Shown here piece by piece: positions 32,387 to 43,509 of a stretch of DNA of 64,000 nucleotides; the first letter of the stretch is position 1, and each line of letters begins with the position of its first letter. The DNA lies in contig ML991787.1 in assembly GCA_010094025.1 (NCBI GenBank), forward strand, positions 366,758 through 430,757, written 5' to 3'. The notes below the pieces were generated by a model, which searched no databases, was not told the origin of the DNA, and was given only the letters and a program-made list of their open reading frames with translations. Origin of the DNA: Viridothelium virens (lineage: Eukaryota > Ascomycota > Dothideomycetes > Trypetheliales > Trypetheliaceae). Made by a program: the position numbers and the translations under genes.

Positions 32387-35136
32387 CTAGATATTCAGTT
32401 TCTCAAGAGAGCCATGGGAATCGACCATTGAGACCTCAGGCATCTCCCGGCTCACCTCTGGGACTTTCGTGAATAACCAGGTCGAGGCGTACATGTTAAC
32501 CCTACAGTATCAATCCAGTAAGCAGAGATAAGACTGAAAATCTACTAAAAGACATACCGGTCAATGCAGCTCCCAGGAAACCTTGCCGCAACCCGCTTTG
32601 CTACGAATCCGCCCTCCTCGAATTTCTTCACATACCAAGGACTCAAACCTGAGCTCCGTATCAAAACCCGTCCACCTACTTTGAGTGCTCTATGCAGTTT
32701 CTGAATCTGCTCTTCCGCTGCTGAGCTCTTTGGATCCATCCAATCCATACTGTCCATAAGCACAGCAATAGTGAGAGTTGATGGCGTCATCCGCGCAATC
32801 ACTTCATTCATCTCATCTGTGTGGATGCGCAGGCCATCGAAAGCGTTGGGACGCGAGAGTTTGGTGTGGGCTTTCGGAGTAAGGTAGTCCGGATGACATC
32901 GGCGAGAGTAGCAGCCTTGCAGGCAAAGGAGATAGTAATGGTTATCATCGCTAACCAGAGTAGTATTCACAAGGGGATCGAGGGTATTGACCATGTACTC
33001 CCAAATTGCTCGTCCCCAACGGATGCCACGTTGGGCAGTGGGTAAAATCTCACTTTCACTGTTCTCCGAAATGCCACTTTGGCGAAGATAGTCATGTTCA
33101 ATCATCTCGCGCTGAGCTGGTGGTACGCCAAGTGCCTTCCACAGCCATCGCTCGTTACCGACGATCGTCCAGCTCAAAATCCGGCTGAGCAAGACTCGAC
33201 GGATGCTTTTTTGCCAGATTTCGCGCTGTTCATTAAGTGTTCTTGCAGCGCATAGACGCTCTACTTCTTGAGTGAGCCCAAGTAAGCGGAACAACCATTT
33301 AACAAGATTCAGAGCATGGCGAGATCCACCTGTGTAGTAAAGGCCGCGCCTAACAAACGTACGCTCCCCGTTATGAAGCCAGAATTGAAAGGCCAGACTA
33401 GACATATGTGGACTCAGCTTTTCGACGAGTAAGCTTCGGAACTGCTCATGTTTGCCCTCGCCAAACAGCTTCCAAATATCAGAATAGCCGAGAGCTGTAA
33501 AAGCAGCTATCTTAAGCTCAAGCAAGTGATTTTGAGCAGGGCTGAGAAGGTGAATCAGTAGGGTAGTCGGCTATCTATTCTGTTTTTTATACTTACTTTA
33601 AGTCGACGGCATGAATCCGCTTCGGTTGTTGTAGAGCATATGACAGCGCATTGTCACCTGCACTTGTAACTGCAAGGATAACGTCGTCTTCTTGAATCTT
33701 GAGTATCCGCGCATCCGCTCTCGCGTCCTCCCACGTAAATGCATAAATGTATTCACTATTGAATTGCTTGTGTTTGGGCAATGAATTATCGTAGTAGATT
33801 CGCCAATGGTGGCTTTGGTACCAGCTTGCTGGGAGCGGAAGGCTTGCCGCTAGATTAACGATTGCCGACTCGTATGCCTTTGAGTGGATATCCACTGAAG
33901 TCGACTTACGAGCCTCTTCTAACGATTTCCTCTGCAGATCCAAAGCTGAGAGGTACGGGGATTCTGTTGCAGCCGCGTCCAGCTCGGCCAATTTTGTTCC
34001 CGAAGATCCTGTCTCTTTCGGACATCCGATCCAAATATAGTAGGGAATCCTCACTCCGCAGAAATGGTTGCGTGCATTGACACTGATGATTGTCCCAAAT
34101 TTATATTCCAAGTAGTCCTACGAAGACCATTAGTTGATGTAGCGTTCTAAAATGCGACTGGGAACGTACCCTTCTGGCGGCCTCTAGGCTGACCCTATCA
34201 ATGTCGAACCATCCTCTCCAGAACACTCTCGAGCCCCAGTTACAATGCCTATCGATATCTCCACCAGTATAATTTCGGCTCTGGTAGTCGGCCCTGCTTT
34301 GAACGTAAAAATCCGCAACACCAATGATACCAGTAGGAGCAAGAAAAGACGGGATTGAATCGATCACGGGATAGAATTCTGGAATCATACTGAGTGAGTA
34401 GGACATGGTTATGATATCCGCTCCGCTCGAGCTCGAACTTTCCTGCAGGCCATATTTGGTTTGCGTGATCGATGTAGGAGAATTCCTGCCGCTGCCTAAC
34501 TCTTCATGATCCTCCAGCCGGAAAGAGCGAGCGTCTTGGCAGAGCACCTTGACATTTTTCCAGCCAAGTCGCTCAAATCTATCGATTGCCACTTTGCATA
34601 AGGAGGGAGAGAAATCAACCACGTATACAGACTTGAAAAAGGTTGGAACGTCGAGGAATTGCGACATGGCTTCGACGTTGTAACCAGTGCCTCCGCCGAT
34701 CTCAATAGTGGTCAGCCTCGTCTGTATTATGGTTGATAAAGTTCTCTGGTCTTACATCAACCCACACAGGCTTGCGGACGAGAGCCCCAGTTTCCCTGCG
34801 ATACTTCAATTGGGCGGCCACCAAACCCAACATATCCTCGCGACCATGGAGCAAGCGCTGGCGTGTGGCATCGTAGATGGACGCCTGGGCTTTGTAGAAA
34901 CTCTCCAAGGCATCCTGCTGATTTCCACTGGCGTCGCCGGTGTGTGGTTTCAGGAAGCAGCCATAGATGAAGCGACTATAGCTGTGAATTGTCTCGCCAA
35001 AACTCAAAGAAAACTTCAAGTTGCCAAAGGAAGCCACAAAGACAACTATCAGAAGGATTAGGACAGCAACACTGGCTAACCCAATTTGATTGAGCGGATC
35101 ATTGAGCAGCTTCAGTGCTGATTCGAAAGCAGCCAT
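32387..35136 (-). CDS. BTA1: Betaine lipid synthase (DGTS synthesis)
   Basis: Model: complement(join(32387..32501,32558..33541,33597..34117,34170..34700,34756..35136)), 843 residues. The bifunctional enzyme makes diacylglyceryl-N,N,N-trimethylhomoserine: 3-amino-3-carboxypropyl transfer from SAM to diacylglycerol, then N-methylation. A membrane segment (LASVAVLILLIVVFVASFG) starts near residue 20. The methyltransferase domain has motif I as PVWVDIGGGTGYNVEAM across intron 1 and ADIITMSYSLSMIPEFYPV further on. The C-terminal BtaA-like domain includes AVTSAGDNALSYAL, AVDLNPAQNHLLELK across intron 3, FLLNG-like FWLHNGERTF and VLMDSMDWM. The final short exon was chosen because splicing GTATGT (32557) to TGTAG (32502) restores CIDRVNMYASTWLFTKV; the unspliced frame would end in YVF. 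The enzyme replaces phosphatidylcholine when phosphate is scarce. Confidence 0.93.
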
Positions 35137-36183
35137 GATAATTGAGGAAGAGAGAGATCCACCTACCAAGGCCGCTGTAATGCAGCTATGGGGTAGACGT
35201 GATGAGCGAGCAACATAATGAGAAAGCACAGCGTGGAGGCGTTGGGGTATATCAGTCGCCGAGACTGGAATGCGTGTAACCAGCAGGCACTCCCCACCAC
35301 AAACAACCCCACCATTGCCCCTCCACGTGGGTAAAAGGGCAAAGCAGTCTATTGAAAGATGCTCTTGGGCTAGAACACGACATGACGTTTGCCAGCCTAT
35401 CACTTGTACCACATGGTGGGCAGAATAAGTTCAGAGACGGACAGGGCCCTTCTCAACACCAGCCCAAGCACCCCAAGCACCAGTGGCTGGTTAATTTTCA
35501 GATGCAAAATTCGGACGGGTGACGACTGAGACCAGACGAGCTATGCAGGGACACGTACAGATTTGGAGCATGACGCTGCGGCAATTGCCCTGTAAAAGTG
35601 GGCTAAGGGAGCACATGCTGGTGTGAAGTTGAAGCCGTTCGTTTCTGCGCCGGGTGGCCGATTGACGGCTGCTATATCAACCAATCATAGCCTCGGCATC
35701 CCCACGCCCATGGAGTTCTCTGGCTTTCAAACAAAGGCATCAATCCCACAAAATGGATAGTACGCATAAATCACTGATCGCTACTTGATCTAGCCTGTTT
35801 GCCCCAGATCTATCAGGGCGAAGTGATTGGTCAATGGCATTCTTTGCGTCACAACATGGTTACGACAGTTGCCGATCTCGGAAAAATTTTGCGGACTACT
35901 CCAAGAGAAATGATACGCTAGCTTGATATCTTGGGGAATCAACAACCATCTTCTGGTTGCGCAATGTCGCTCAAAGGTTGTGATAGGTATGGTGGGCATT
36001 CATGTTCGGTCTAGAATTGCGTAAGGATCTAATCAAGATGCCGTTCGAGGATGAACTATAGAAAGAAGTCGAAAGTCGTATATCTATTCGCTATGGGCCT
36101 GAAGCATGACGCGCACAGAAACGTATTTCGTCCGATTAGTAGTGTATAGGAGGTAATAGTACATGAGAATGGAAGGCGATTGT
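35137..36183. other. Upstream region of BTA1, about 1 kb
   Basis: Between the BTA1 start (minus) and the RER1 stop (minus). It contains the BTA1 promoter with the CACGTGGG site and the 3' UTR of RER1. Short ORFs are present but look non-coding. No repeat or RNA gene is seen. Confidence 0.5.
35324..35331. promoter_or_regulatory. Pho4/NUC-1-type E-box in the BTA1 promoter
   Basis: CACGTGGG lies 188 bp upstream of the BTA1 start codon. CACGTG followed by GG is the high-affinity form bound by Pho4 in yeast and NUC-1 in Neurospora, the phosphate-starvation activators. Fungal BTA1 genes are known to be induced under low phosphate. Only the sequence match is observed here. Confidence 0.5.
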
Positions 36184-36917
36184 TCAGCTCTTCGAATACC
36201 TCTGTTTGCCAACGGTGAAGGGCACATAACGATACTTTATCATGTGTTGAATCTGTCGTCGCACTATTCAGTCAAAGGTTAGCATACAGTCAACAAGACA
36301 CAGCTTTCGATGAATAGAGCCTACTTGTCAAAGCGACGAGAATTAGCCAATATACCACCAACACCGGCCAAAAGACGGGCAAATCAAACACTGCGAACCA
36401 GCTACAGAGAAACGCAATTGCGATTGCCCTGGTCGCTGCGTACCAGAATTTAAACTCTGGTAGCCGCCTGACAAAAGGTCGAAATTCTTGATCCTGCTTT
36501 GTTGGCAAGCTACTTGCGCCCTCTTCCATGCCCTCATCTTGCTCAAGTGATGGATCGAATTTCGGCGATATGAAGGCGAGGAAGAGGTTCAGAAGGTAGA
36601 TCCCGAGACTGTACACCACTGGGAATCCATCAGCTCCGAGATAAAAGACGGGATCTTCAGAGTCCACAAACCAATGTACCAGCCCTGTGCTAGGAAGATT
36701 CGTAAAGCGAAGAAGCAGAAAAGGGTAGCCGTGCCTGCCCATCGGTAGCCAATAAAAGGTGTCGATTTATCGAGATAGGATTGGAATATCTATCAAGAGC
36801 ATCATGAGCCTCAGATAGACCTTGATACTCAGCAAGTACGTAGGAACTCACTCTTCCATATTTGGTTGTTTGCGCGCTGACAGCAGCGAAAGGGGTTTCT
36901 GGCTCTGGCTCATCCAT
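36184..36917 (-). CDS. RER1: Rer1, Golgi-to-ER retrieval receptor
   Basis: Model: complement(join(36184..36263,36325..36618,36672..36789,36852..36917)), 185 residues. Rer1 is a four-helix protein of the early Golgi that returns ER membrane proteins through COPI. Exons join as MDEPEPETPFAAVSAQTTKY, then GRIFQSYLDKSTPFIGYRW, an Ala/Leu-rich first helix pair, GWYIVVYSLGIYLLNLFLAF and SPKFDPSLEQDEGMEEG. RPFVRRLPEFKFWYAATRAI and VFWPVLVVYWLILVALTMR follow, ending RRQIQHMIKYRYVPFTVGK. These are near-invariant Rer1 blocks. All three introns are GT-AG and 53-62 nt. A 328-bp divergent promoter separates it from the enoyl-CoA hydratase. Confidence 0.95.
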
Positions 36918-37245
36918 CGTGAAAGCCAAGAGATGATAACGGTTAGTAACGGCAATGAAGCTCAAGAGTACGGTATGAACGCAAATCTCTCTATCCCATC
37001 AGGAGGGGTTGTTATAGATACAAGATTTGGGAGCGTCGTTTGCTGAAACCCTTCAGCCTCCTCCGTGGCTCAAAAATTCCATCCAAAGCACGGACCAATT
37101 TTGAGCCTCCGTAAGGTAACCTCCGCCTCCGCTCACCGGAGTAACCAATTTTCTGAATCTGCGGAGAGCTCAAAGCTCCTCCGACCTTGCTCATTGGACC
37201 CAAATCCAAGCCCGGCAATCTAACTTTTCTTTTTCTGTAACCCAA
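36918..37245. other. Divergent promoter with an inverted repeat
   Basis: Between the RER1 and enoyl-CoA hydratase start codons. GGCTCAAAAATT at 37067-37078 faces AATTTTGAGCC at 37097-37107, a hairpin-capable pair, embedded in a stretch with many CTCCG repeats (about 37055-37190). No gene is present. Confidence 0.5.
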
Positions 37246-38237
37246 ATGAAGTCCATCAGGGCGGTGAGAGTGATACCTTCAAAGTTCACTTCATACAATC
37301 TGCCTCGGTTATGGAGATCGTATTCCACAGCAATCGAGTCTCCATATGAACATATCAAAGTCTCAACCCCCAAACCTGGTGTAGGTCTTAGTATGTGGAC
37401 TCATATGTTATTGAGGCATCATGGTAGATTCAAGATAGACGTTGACTTTATATCACAGTAACACTAAACCGCCCCAAAGCTCTCAATGCACTCTTCACTC
37501 CCCTCTTCATTGAACTAAATGACTGCCTCCGTAAATTTGACGCCGACGATTCAATCGGTGCGACAGTTTTGACAGGCTCCCAGAAAGCTTTCGCAGCTGG
37601 TGCCGATATCAAGGAAATGAAGGACAAGAGCTTCGCCGACGCTTATGGCCATGACTTTATCGAACTGTGGTCCTCTACAATTACATCCTTAAAAAAGCCG
37701 TTGATCTCTGCTGTAAACGGATATGCTTTGGGTGGCGGCTGTGAGCTGGCTCTCATGACCGACATAATCTACACCAGCACAAATGCGACTTTTGGTCAGC
37801 CCGAAATCAAGCTCGGAGTAATACCCGGTGCGGGCGGGTCACAACGATTGACTCGAGCTATTGGAAAGAGCAGGGCTATGGATTTGATATTGACAGGAGA
37901 GAATTTCTCGGGTAAGCAGGCATATGAATGGGGTGTGGCAGCTAAATGTTTTGAAACTCCCGAAGAGTGCGTTGAGGGAGCTCTGGCGACAGCAGAAAAG
38001 ATTGTAGGGATGGGCAGACTCGCGGTGAAAGCTGCGAAGGAGGTCGTGAACAAGAGCCAGGATCTTGGAATAAGGGATGGTGTTGAATATGAGAGGAGAA
38101 TATTCCATGGTCTATTTGGGTCAAGGGATCAGAAGATTGGTAAGTAGAGACAGATACAGATGTTGTCGCAGCTGACTTGGGTTGTAGGCATGACCGCTTT
38201 TGCAGAAAAGAAGAAAGCAGAATGGTCAAACGAATAG
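37246..38237 (+). CDS. echA: Mitochondrial enoyl-CoA hydratase
   Basis: Model: join(37246..37390,37459..38139,38188..38237), 291 residues. It hydrates 2-trans-enoyl-CoA in beta-oxidation and branched-chain amino acid breakdown. The first 25-30 residues are basic and Ser/Thr-rich without acids (MKSIRAVRVIPSKFTSYNLP), a mitochondrial presequence. The crotonase core follows: GVGLITLNRPKALNALF across intron 1, AFAAGADIKEM (oxyanion), NGYALGGGCELALMTD with the first catalytic Glu region, and FGQPEIKLGVIPGAGGSQRL with the second. Donor GTATGT at 37391 was preferred over an earlier GT because it gives the conserved GLITLNRP. The last 50-nt exon encodes the usual end MTAFAEKKKAEWSNE. There is no peroxisomal SKL. 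Confidence 0.94.
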
Positions 38238-39047
38238 AATGAGGATAGAGATGAGTACGATTTGATTGTATACGGAGTCACCTGAGTGGCTCTATTAAAA
38301 CCTAAGCATTGTCGATAATGTAGAATACTACACCTTAGTTGGGCGCGTAACGGTGTTTTCTGGTTACCGTTGCATTCTTCGTACAATCCAGAAATTTCGA
38401 GAACGGTAACCCAAACCATGAATAATATATTCGTATTCTAGTAGCAGAAGATTCGAGCATAATGGAGGCACAAGTTTTGAGTGTGTTAAGTCATGAGCAA
38501 GGGTAAGAAAATTCAAGGAATGACGTCACGTATATTCATCAGTCCGTATTTACCTTAAGGAGGTACTTTAGTTAGTTTCTACCTTCTTGATTACAACTGA
38601 TGAACGCTCTTGCACTGCTGAGAGGTCCCGAGTGGCTTCATTGCTGTCTATTGCGTGCGTTTCAGGATGCTCACCCACATAGACTTGGCCGGAATATCTT
38701 GTGCTGCGATACATCCAGATTGAGGTTTCGGCCAGCACTGAGCCATTCCTCGAAACCCCACAGATACAGTCTCTAGCAAACGCGACCATACTGGTATCCC
38801 TCAAATTTCGTTCACGGGACTCACAGATAGAGTCTTCAATCTGTACCTCCCTCAGTCCAACAAAGTGTAGTTACTTGCACGTCATTTCCAGCAATCACGC
38901 CACTCTCACCGATCAGTTTCGCACATTTCCTCCTCTACCTTCCTTCTGTATTGTTTCACTGAGACTCGACAACTTAAGTGCAGGGTTCTGTTTCTTTCAC
39001 GCGTACATACTAGTGTCTGACAAAATCCCACCTTGAGTATCTAAACA
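38238..39047. other. Intergenic, no gene seen
   Basis: About 0.8 kb upstream of AAR2. An inverted pair AACGGT/ACCGTT is at about 38349-38370. Short ORFs on both strands overlap and lack motifs. Confidence 0.5.
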
Positions 39048-40391
39048 ATGGAGCTTCTTGATCAACCTTGCATACTATTACTAAATCTACCTCCATCTGC
39101 TATGGGTGGTATCGATCTCCTTTCCTTCACAACTACACCTCGGTTCCAAGGGATTAAAGGCATACCACCTGGGTTTCACTTCATATTCACTAGTCCAACT
39201 ACAGCCCTCTCTGTTCGTCATGGTGCGTGGTTCCATGTTGGTGAGCCCTCTTCCCCATCATCGAATTTCTGGATTAAGAAGTGGGACTCGTCGAGAGAGG
39301 AACTAGTATCCGAGGATGACCAGGCCAGTATTCTGAGATGGCGTGCAAATATTGGCTCGATCTGGAAAGGGCTTACACCGTATCGCCAGAGCGCCAGTGG
39401 ACCATCAAATGAACCTCAAGAGGGGATAGAGATCTCCAAAGCTTGGACAGATTTGACTTCGTATATAACACCCTCTTTGCTTGCCCGCATTACCGGAGGC
39501 CCACAGGATCATTGGAATTTGACGTCGGTTAGCTCCGCTTCGGTGGATGTTGATCATATTCCTGGCCTAACCGCCCTTGAAAGCATTATCCAAACTGAGA
39601 GGGAACTTAATTTCGTACCAATCAATCTGAAGCAAACTTGGAGGGAAGGAGCTACAGGTCGAGAAAGAACTAATGGAGCGAGAGACCGCTCTTGGGCCTT
39701 GGATGATTTGATTACCCGGTATTGCGCTGATCAAAGCGAGCTAGAAATCCTTGGAGAACTGCAATTTTGTTTCTTAATGGTACTAACCCTGAACAATAAT
39801 TCTTGCCTCGAACAATGGAAACGAATATTGAGCTTGCTTTGCACTTGTCGAGGAGCAGTGCTCCAGCGTCCTCAACTCTTCGTCAATCTCATGACAACTA
39901 TCAGCTTGCAATTGAAACATGCCCAAGAGGCCGAGGGAGGACTTTTTAACCTGCACGAAGACGACGGCGAACTTATCCGAAACTTACTCCGAGATTTCAA
40001 GCGAGGGCTAGAGCAAGAAGACGGGTCGGCCAAAGAAAAAATTGTCGGGGCGTTTGGCGAGTTAGAAGAATTCATCAGAACCGAGTTCGGATGGGAACTG
40101 CAGCATGATTTCGTAAGAAATGGTATTCTGGAACTCGAAGATGGAGAAAGAGTGGAGATGGATATTGGAGGAGACGAGGAAGCTGATGAACTCGGAGAAT
40201 ACGCTCCGATGGTGGTGGAACTGACACCGGAGCAAGTCAAGAATTTGGACAGTGACCTATCTGCAAAGCCAAGTGTGCCATTACACCTTCGCACTGGCTA
40301 CGCAACACACCCCAATGAAGATGAAGAAGATCAAAGCTACGATTACGATATCGAGGAGAGTGATTTGGAAAATATGGACAGCCGATATTGA
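39048..40391 (+). CDS. AAR2: U5 snRNP assembly factor AAR2
   Basis: Single exon, 447 residues. Aar2 binds the Prp8 RNase H and Jab1/MPN region in immature U5 snRNP, blocking premature Brr2 binding. The N-terminal half has the family pattern: LLNLPPSAMGGIDLLSFTTT, FQGIKGIPPGFHFIF, and HGAWFHV, followed by FWIKKWD. The C-terminal helical half holds LGELQFCFLMVLTLNNNSCL and QWKRIL. The tail is acidic (DEEADELGEY, later HPNEDEEDQSYDYDIEES), as in other filamentous fungi. Yeast Aar2 is shorter (355 residues); the difference is in linkers and the acidic end. Confidence 0.88.
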   Translation: MELLDQPCILLLNLPPSAMGGIDLLSFTTTPRFQGIKGIPPGFHFIFTSPTTALSVRHGAWFHVGEPSSPSSNFWIKKWDSSREELVSEDDQASILRWRANIGSIWKGLTPYRQSASGPSNEPQEGIEISKAWTDLTSYITPSLLARITGGPQDHWNLTSVSSASVDVDHIPGLTALESIIQTERELNFVPINLKQTWREGATGRERTNGARDRSWALDDLITRYCADQSELEILGELQFCFLMVLTLNNNSCLEQWKRILSLLCTCRGAVLQRPQLFVNLMTTISLQLKHAQEAEGGLFNLHEDDGELIRNLLRDFKRGLEQEDGSAKEKIVGAFGELEEFIRTEFGWELQHDFVRNGILELEDGERVEMDIGGDEEADELGEYAPMVVELTPEQVKNLDSDLSAKPSVPLHLRTGYATHPNEDEEDQSYDYDIEESDLENMDSRY

Positions 40392-42381
40392 TTATGGAAT
40401 GTGCACTCTGGAAACTTTACAGCGGAAAGGAGTGGAGAACAACTGGATGATCTCATATAAGCGATTATCAGATGAACAAAGTGGGAGATGAGGAACCCTT
40501 TCTGTAACAACGCACGGATGTACCGTCCTGGTAACAGCCTAGAGGTAATCCACTGCCCTGCAGTGAGAGATGCTACTCCAGCCCTGGCAACGCAATTTAT
40601 GACTGGCCTGCAGGGTGTCGGTGTGATCAACAAGGCTGAGGCTGGTCCCTTGCATGATTTGCAGGGCTGCCATGTGCTGCGCTGTGACCGTGTCAGCTTG
40701 GGAGGATAGCAATGTTTGGAATAGGCAACGCCGGTGAGCAAGTCAGCCACGAATGTGGAAGCATGTTTCCTGAAGCAGGGGATACGGGACGAGCTGAGGA
40801 AAGTTACAAGGCAACCCACGTTCACGAGGCTGAGTACTAGCTCCAAACAGACTTCTCACAGCCCCCACAACTCACGGAAATTTTGAAAATATCGACATCT
40901 TATTCAGAAACGATGACTGTTCAGAAGAAAGTTTTCTGCTACTTGGCGAGCGACATGGGTTGCAAAACACAACACGAGACAAAGTCGTTATTCCAATAAC
41001 AGCGCGAGGAGTCACCGAGTGGTTACCTCCGTACAATCAGTGGAGAAAAGAGATGTTACGGCCGTTCCGTTATCGCCGCCGCGCGGGGAGAGGAAACCAG
41101 CAAGCTGGGTCAACGCACGCGACACCCCTGCAACTCATCAGGCCGACTTTGTCAGCACTCTGATAATTTGTCGAGTTGTCGTCCAATCAGAACAGCTTCC
41201 ATGGCCAATTTTTGGGGCCTTGGAAGATCATTCCAAAAATCAATTTGAAATATAGTCGAACGGAAATCGAACCACTGCGCATGACTCTACAATGATTGCC
41301 GGGGCGGCTTCTCTACCGTGCGTGGACAAAAGTATCGGTAACCTCCAAAATTCTCGAGATGGGATGGAAAAGTGAAAATGCCATTCGGTCTTAAGCAAGT
41401 CCAGCAGCACAACGTGGCACATGGTTGCGATCTGCGACGGGCTGTGGTTGGCCCACGGTCCAATATTCAGTCGAGGCGGCCTGATTGCTTTGCCGTTCCC
41501 GCTGCTCGGGTCCGGCTCGGCAGAACTAGGCTCACCTGCGAGAAGGTGACGTGCACTTCGGGTCCGATGGAGATTGTGCATTCTACGTATCCTGAGCGGA
41601 ACGATCTTCGCGCCGAGTTGGGCGAAGACGCGATTGGATGAAGACGCGAGGATGTGAGCGCAAACGCCGCGTCCAAAACCATATTCTTAAGTCCATTACG
41701 AATCATAGGACGCATTCGGACACATCGCATATTATTACGCTTTTGATTTAGTCTTTTAATGAAGGAGAGAAAGGACCCGAACCCCAGCCTTTGTGTCGTT
41801 ACGTGGCGCCGCGTTTTTTTCGTCGCAAGCTGTCTCTGTAGGCCAGGCAACAAGTAGGCATGCACTGCGAGGCTGCTTTCACCGTCTGCCTATCGTAACA
41901 TTAGCAAGGGCAAGCACGATTAGATGCAATAGGAAATCACGACGAAGCGTCGCATAGAGAAAATGTGCGGTGAGTAATCACCCAGGCTGAGTCACCATCA
42001 CCATGCAGTGCAGCAGTGCATCTGGCGGAGAGATTTCAAAGCCGCAATCCACGCGCGGTAACATTGGGCCACGAAATTAAAAGGGCGGAGAGATGAGTGC
42101 TGTGTAATCAGAGTCATGGTTTGGTACACCACTGCATGGAAGCTTCGGCGCCGCTTTAAGTCCTAGCCGGAGCGTGCAGCCTTTGTCTCGAGGCAACGAG
42201 GGGTCGGACTTGCTCACAAATCCGATGGGTGAGCAGGGATCAGCAGGGATGGGCAGGAGATGATGACTTGGGCTTGCAGGACTCTTGGGGTGCTTGGCGT
42301 GCGCCGCGGGGATGACTCTGCCATAACGGCCGAGAAGCGGTCTTAGGAGAGAATCCCCGTTCACCGACCCCGATTTACCCT
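40392..42381. other. Intergenic, about 2 kb, no gene seen
   Basis: Between AAR2 and the spliced upstream ORF. It contains several CCAATCA-type motifs near 41180 and C/G-rich tracts near 42120-42330. Overlapping short ORFs (for example around 41.4-41.9 kb and 42.1-42.4 kb) have no motifs. It probably serves as the promoter of the acidic-protein gene. Confidence 0.45.
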
Positions 42382-42713
42382 ATGTTGGTCAGCTCCAGCA
42401 GCTCAAAGATTAAAGAAGCTGACTGTCCCCAGGTTTCAGAACTCCATCAACCTCTCAAACAACATCAAGAACTACGAGATCAAGAGAGAATCATCACAGC
42501 TTCGAATTGGAAACAGTTTCGAAAGCAATCCAAGAACAATTCATCAGGCTTCCGATCTCTGGTGCAGCATTGTCACCGCCTAGTCTCCGATTGGTCCACG
42601 CACAACGGCTTCTTCCTTAGCAAATACGTGAGTCCTCACAGGCAGTCACAAAAACTTTACTACGACTAATACTGACTCATTTTTTGCAGCCTTGGGATAT
42701 TCTCGCTGCCTAA
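42382..42713 (+). CDS. Spliced upstream ORF (89 residues) in the leader of the acidic-protein gene
   Basis: Model: join(42382..42627,42690..42713). An ATG at 42382 opens a frame that crosses a well-formed 62-nt intron (donor GTGAGT at 42628, branch-like CTGAC, acceptor TTTTTGCAG ending at 42689) in phase 0. It ends with TAA at 42711-42713, one base before the ATG of the next ORF at 42715. The peptide is polar, Gln/Ser/Lys-rich, ending SKYPWDILAA. The intron is well supported as a 5' UTR intron of the downstream gene. Whether the peptide is made, or only acts as a uORF controlling translation, cannot be told. No family is recognised. Confidence 0.4.
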
Positions 42714-42714
42714 G

Positions 42715-43509
42715 ATGCCTTCCCATCTCAGATACCAATCTTCTCTTGAAGAACCTATTGTCGCCATCTCCTCTCAATCCATCTCATCGCCAGCTTCACC
42801 ACCATTGAAGAAGCAAAAGATGAGCCTCACCCAAACCTACTTCGTTGCCTCTCAGGCAAGGACGAAACTTGGTCGTGAGGCCGCTCGCCCCGACCACAAC
42901 CTCCGTCTTCTTGTTGGTCACGCAAATCTTCTCGACTCCTTGATGCTCGAGCTTGCCGATGCTGAGCAAGAGCAAGAGGCATGGTTCAATGAGACCGTTC
43001 GCAAGGCCGACAAGGAAATTTCCAAGCGATCTCACATCCAATGGGTTGACACTATCAGCGAAGACGAAGATGAGGAGCAAGATGATGACGCTTCCGAGAC
43101 TTCAGATAGCGACTCTGAGAACGATGTCTTCGATGAGGATGTTGAGATGGCTGTTCCTCTTCGACGGATACGATCACCACCGGCAGAATATGTCACTGCT
43201 ATGGAGATCGATGATGAGGACTACGAGGATTTTGAATACGACGAAGAACACGCGCTCACACGAACATCCTCTCACCCTCCTGATCTTGTCGACGATTCTG
43301 ACTCTGAGGACGAATCTCAACCACTATCACCACCTCAACCATCCTTCGAATTATCAGAGAAGCAGCGACAAGCCATCACAACGACCGCTCTCTTCAGCGA
43401 AGAGGAAGCACCAGCTACATCGCTCCCATCTGATAGCCACGACTCCTTCATAGAAGATGGATACTTCATTCCGCAGAGGAACGCCCCGATGATTGAAGTT
43501 GCTGCATGA
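42715..43509 (+). CDS. Conserved fungal acidic protein, unknown function
   Basis: Single coding exon, 264 residues. A Ser/Pro-rich start is followed by MSLTQTYFVASQARTKLGRE and LRLLVGHANLLDSLMLELAD, a block I associate with uncharacterised conserved ascomycete proteins; Met36 at 42820 is the start used by shorter relatives. The middle is strongly acidic (SEDEDEEQDDDASETSDSDS and later DDSDSEDES) and predicted disordered. The C-terminus ends DSFIEDGYFIPQRNAPMIEV. The frame has no Met between the in-frame stop upstream and 42715. The 62-nt intron upstream lies in the 5' UTR. No enzymatic motif is present; a nuclear or regulatory role is only a guess from composition. Confidence 0.75.
   Translation: MPSHLRYQSSLEEPIVAISSQSISSPASPPLKKQKMSLTQTYFVASQARTKLGREAARPDHNLRLLVGHANLLDSLMLELADAEQEQEAWFNETVRKADKEISKRSHIQWVDTISEDEDEEQDDDASETSDSDSENDVFDEDVEMAVPLRRIRSPPAEYVTAMEIDDEDYEDFEYDEEHALTRTSSHPPDLVDDSDSEDESQPLSPPQPSFELSEKQRQAITTTALFSEEEAPATSLPSDSHDSFIEDGYFIPQRNAPMIEVAA

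Noticed and set aside
32545-32570. BTA1 ending at the TAG in ...RYVF
   Set aside because: Splicing GTATGT at 32557 to TGTAG restores the conserved RVNMYASTW ending, so the unspliced stop is intronic.
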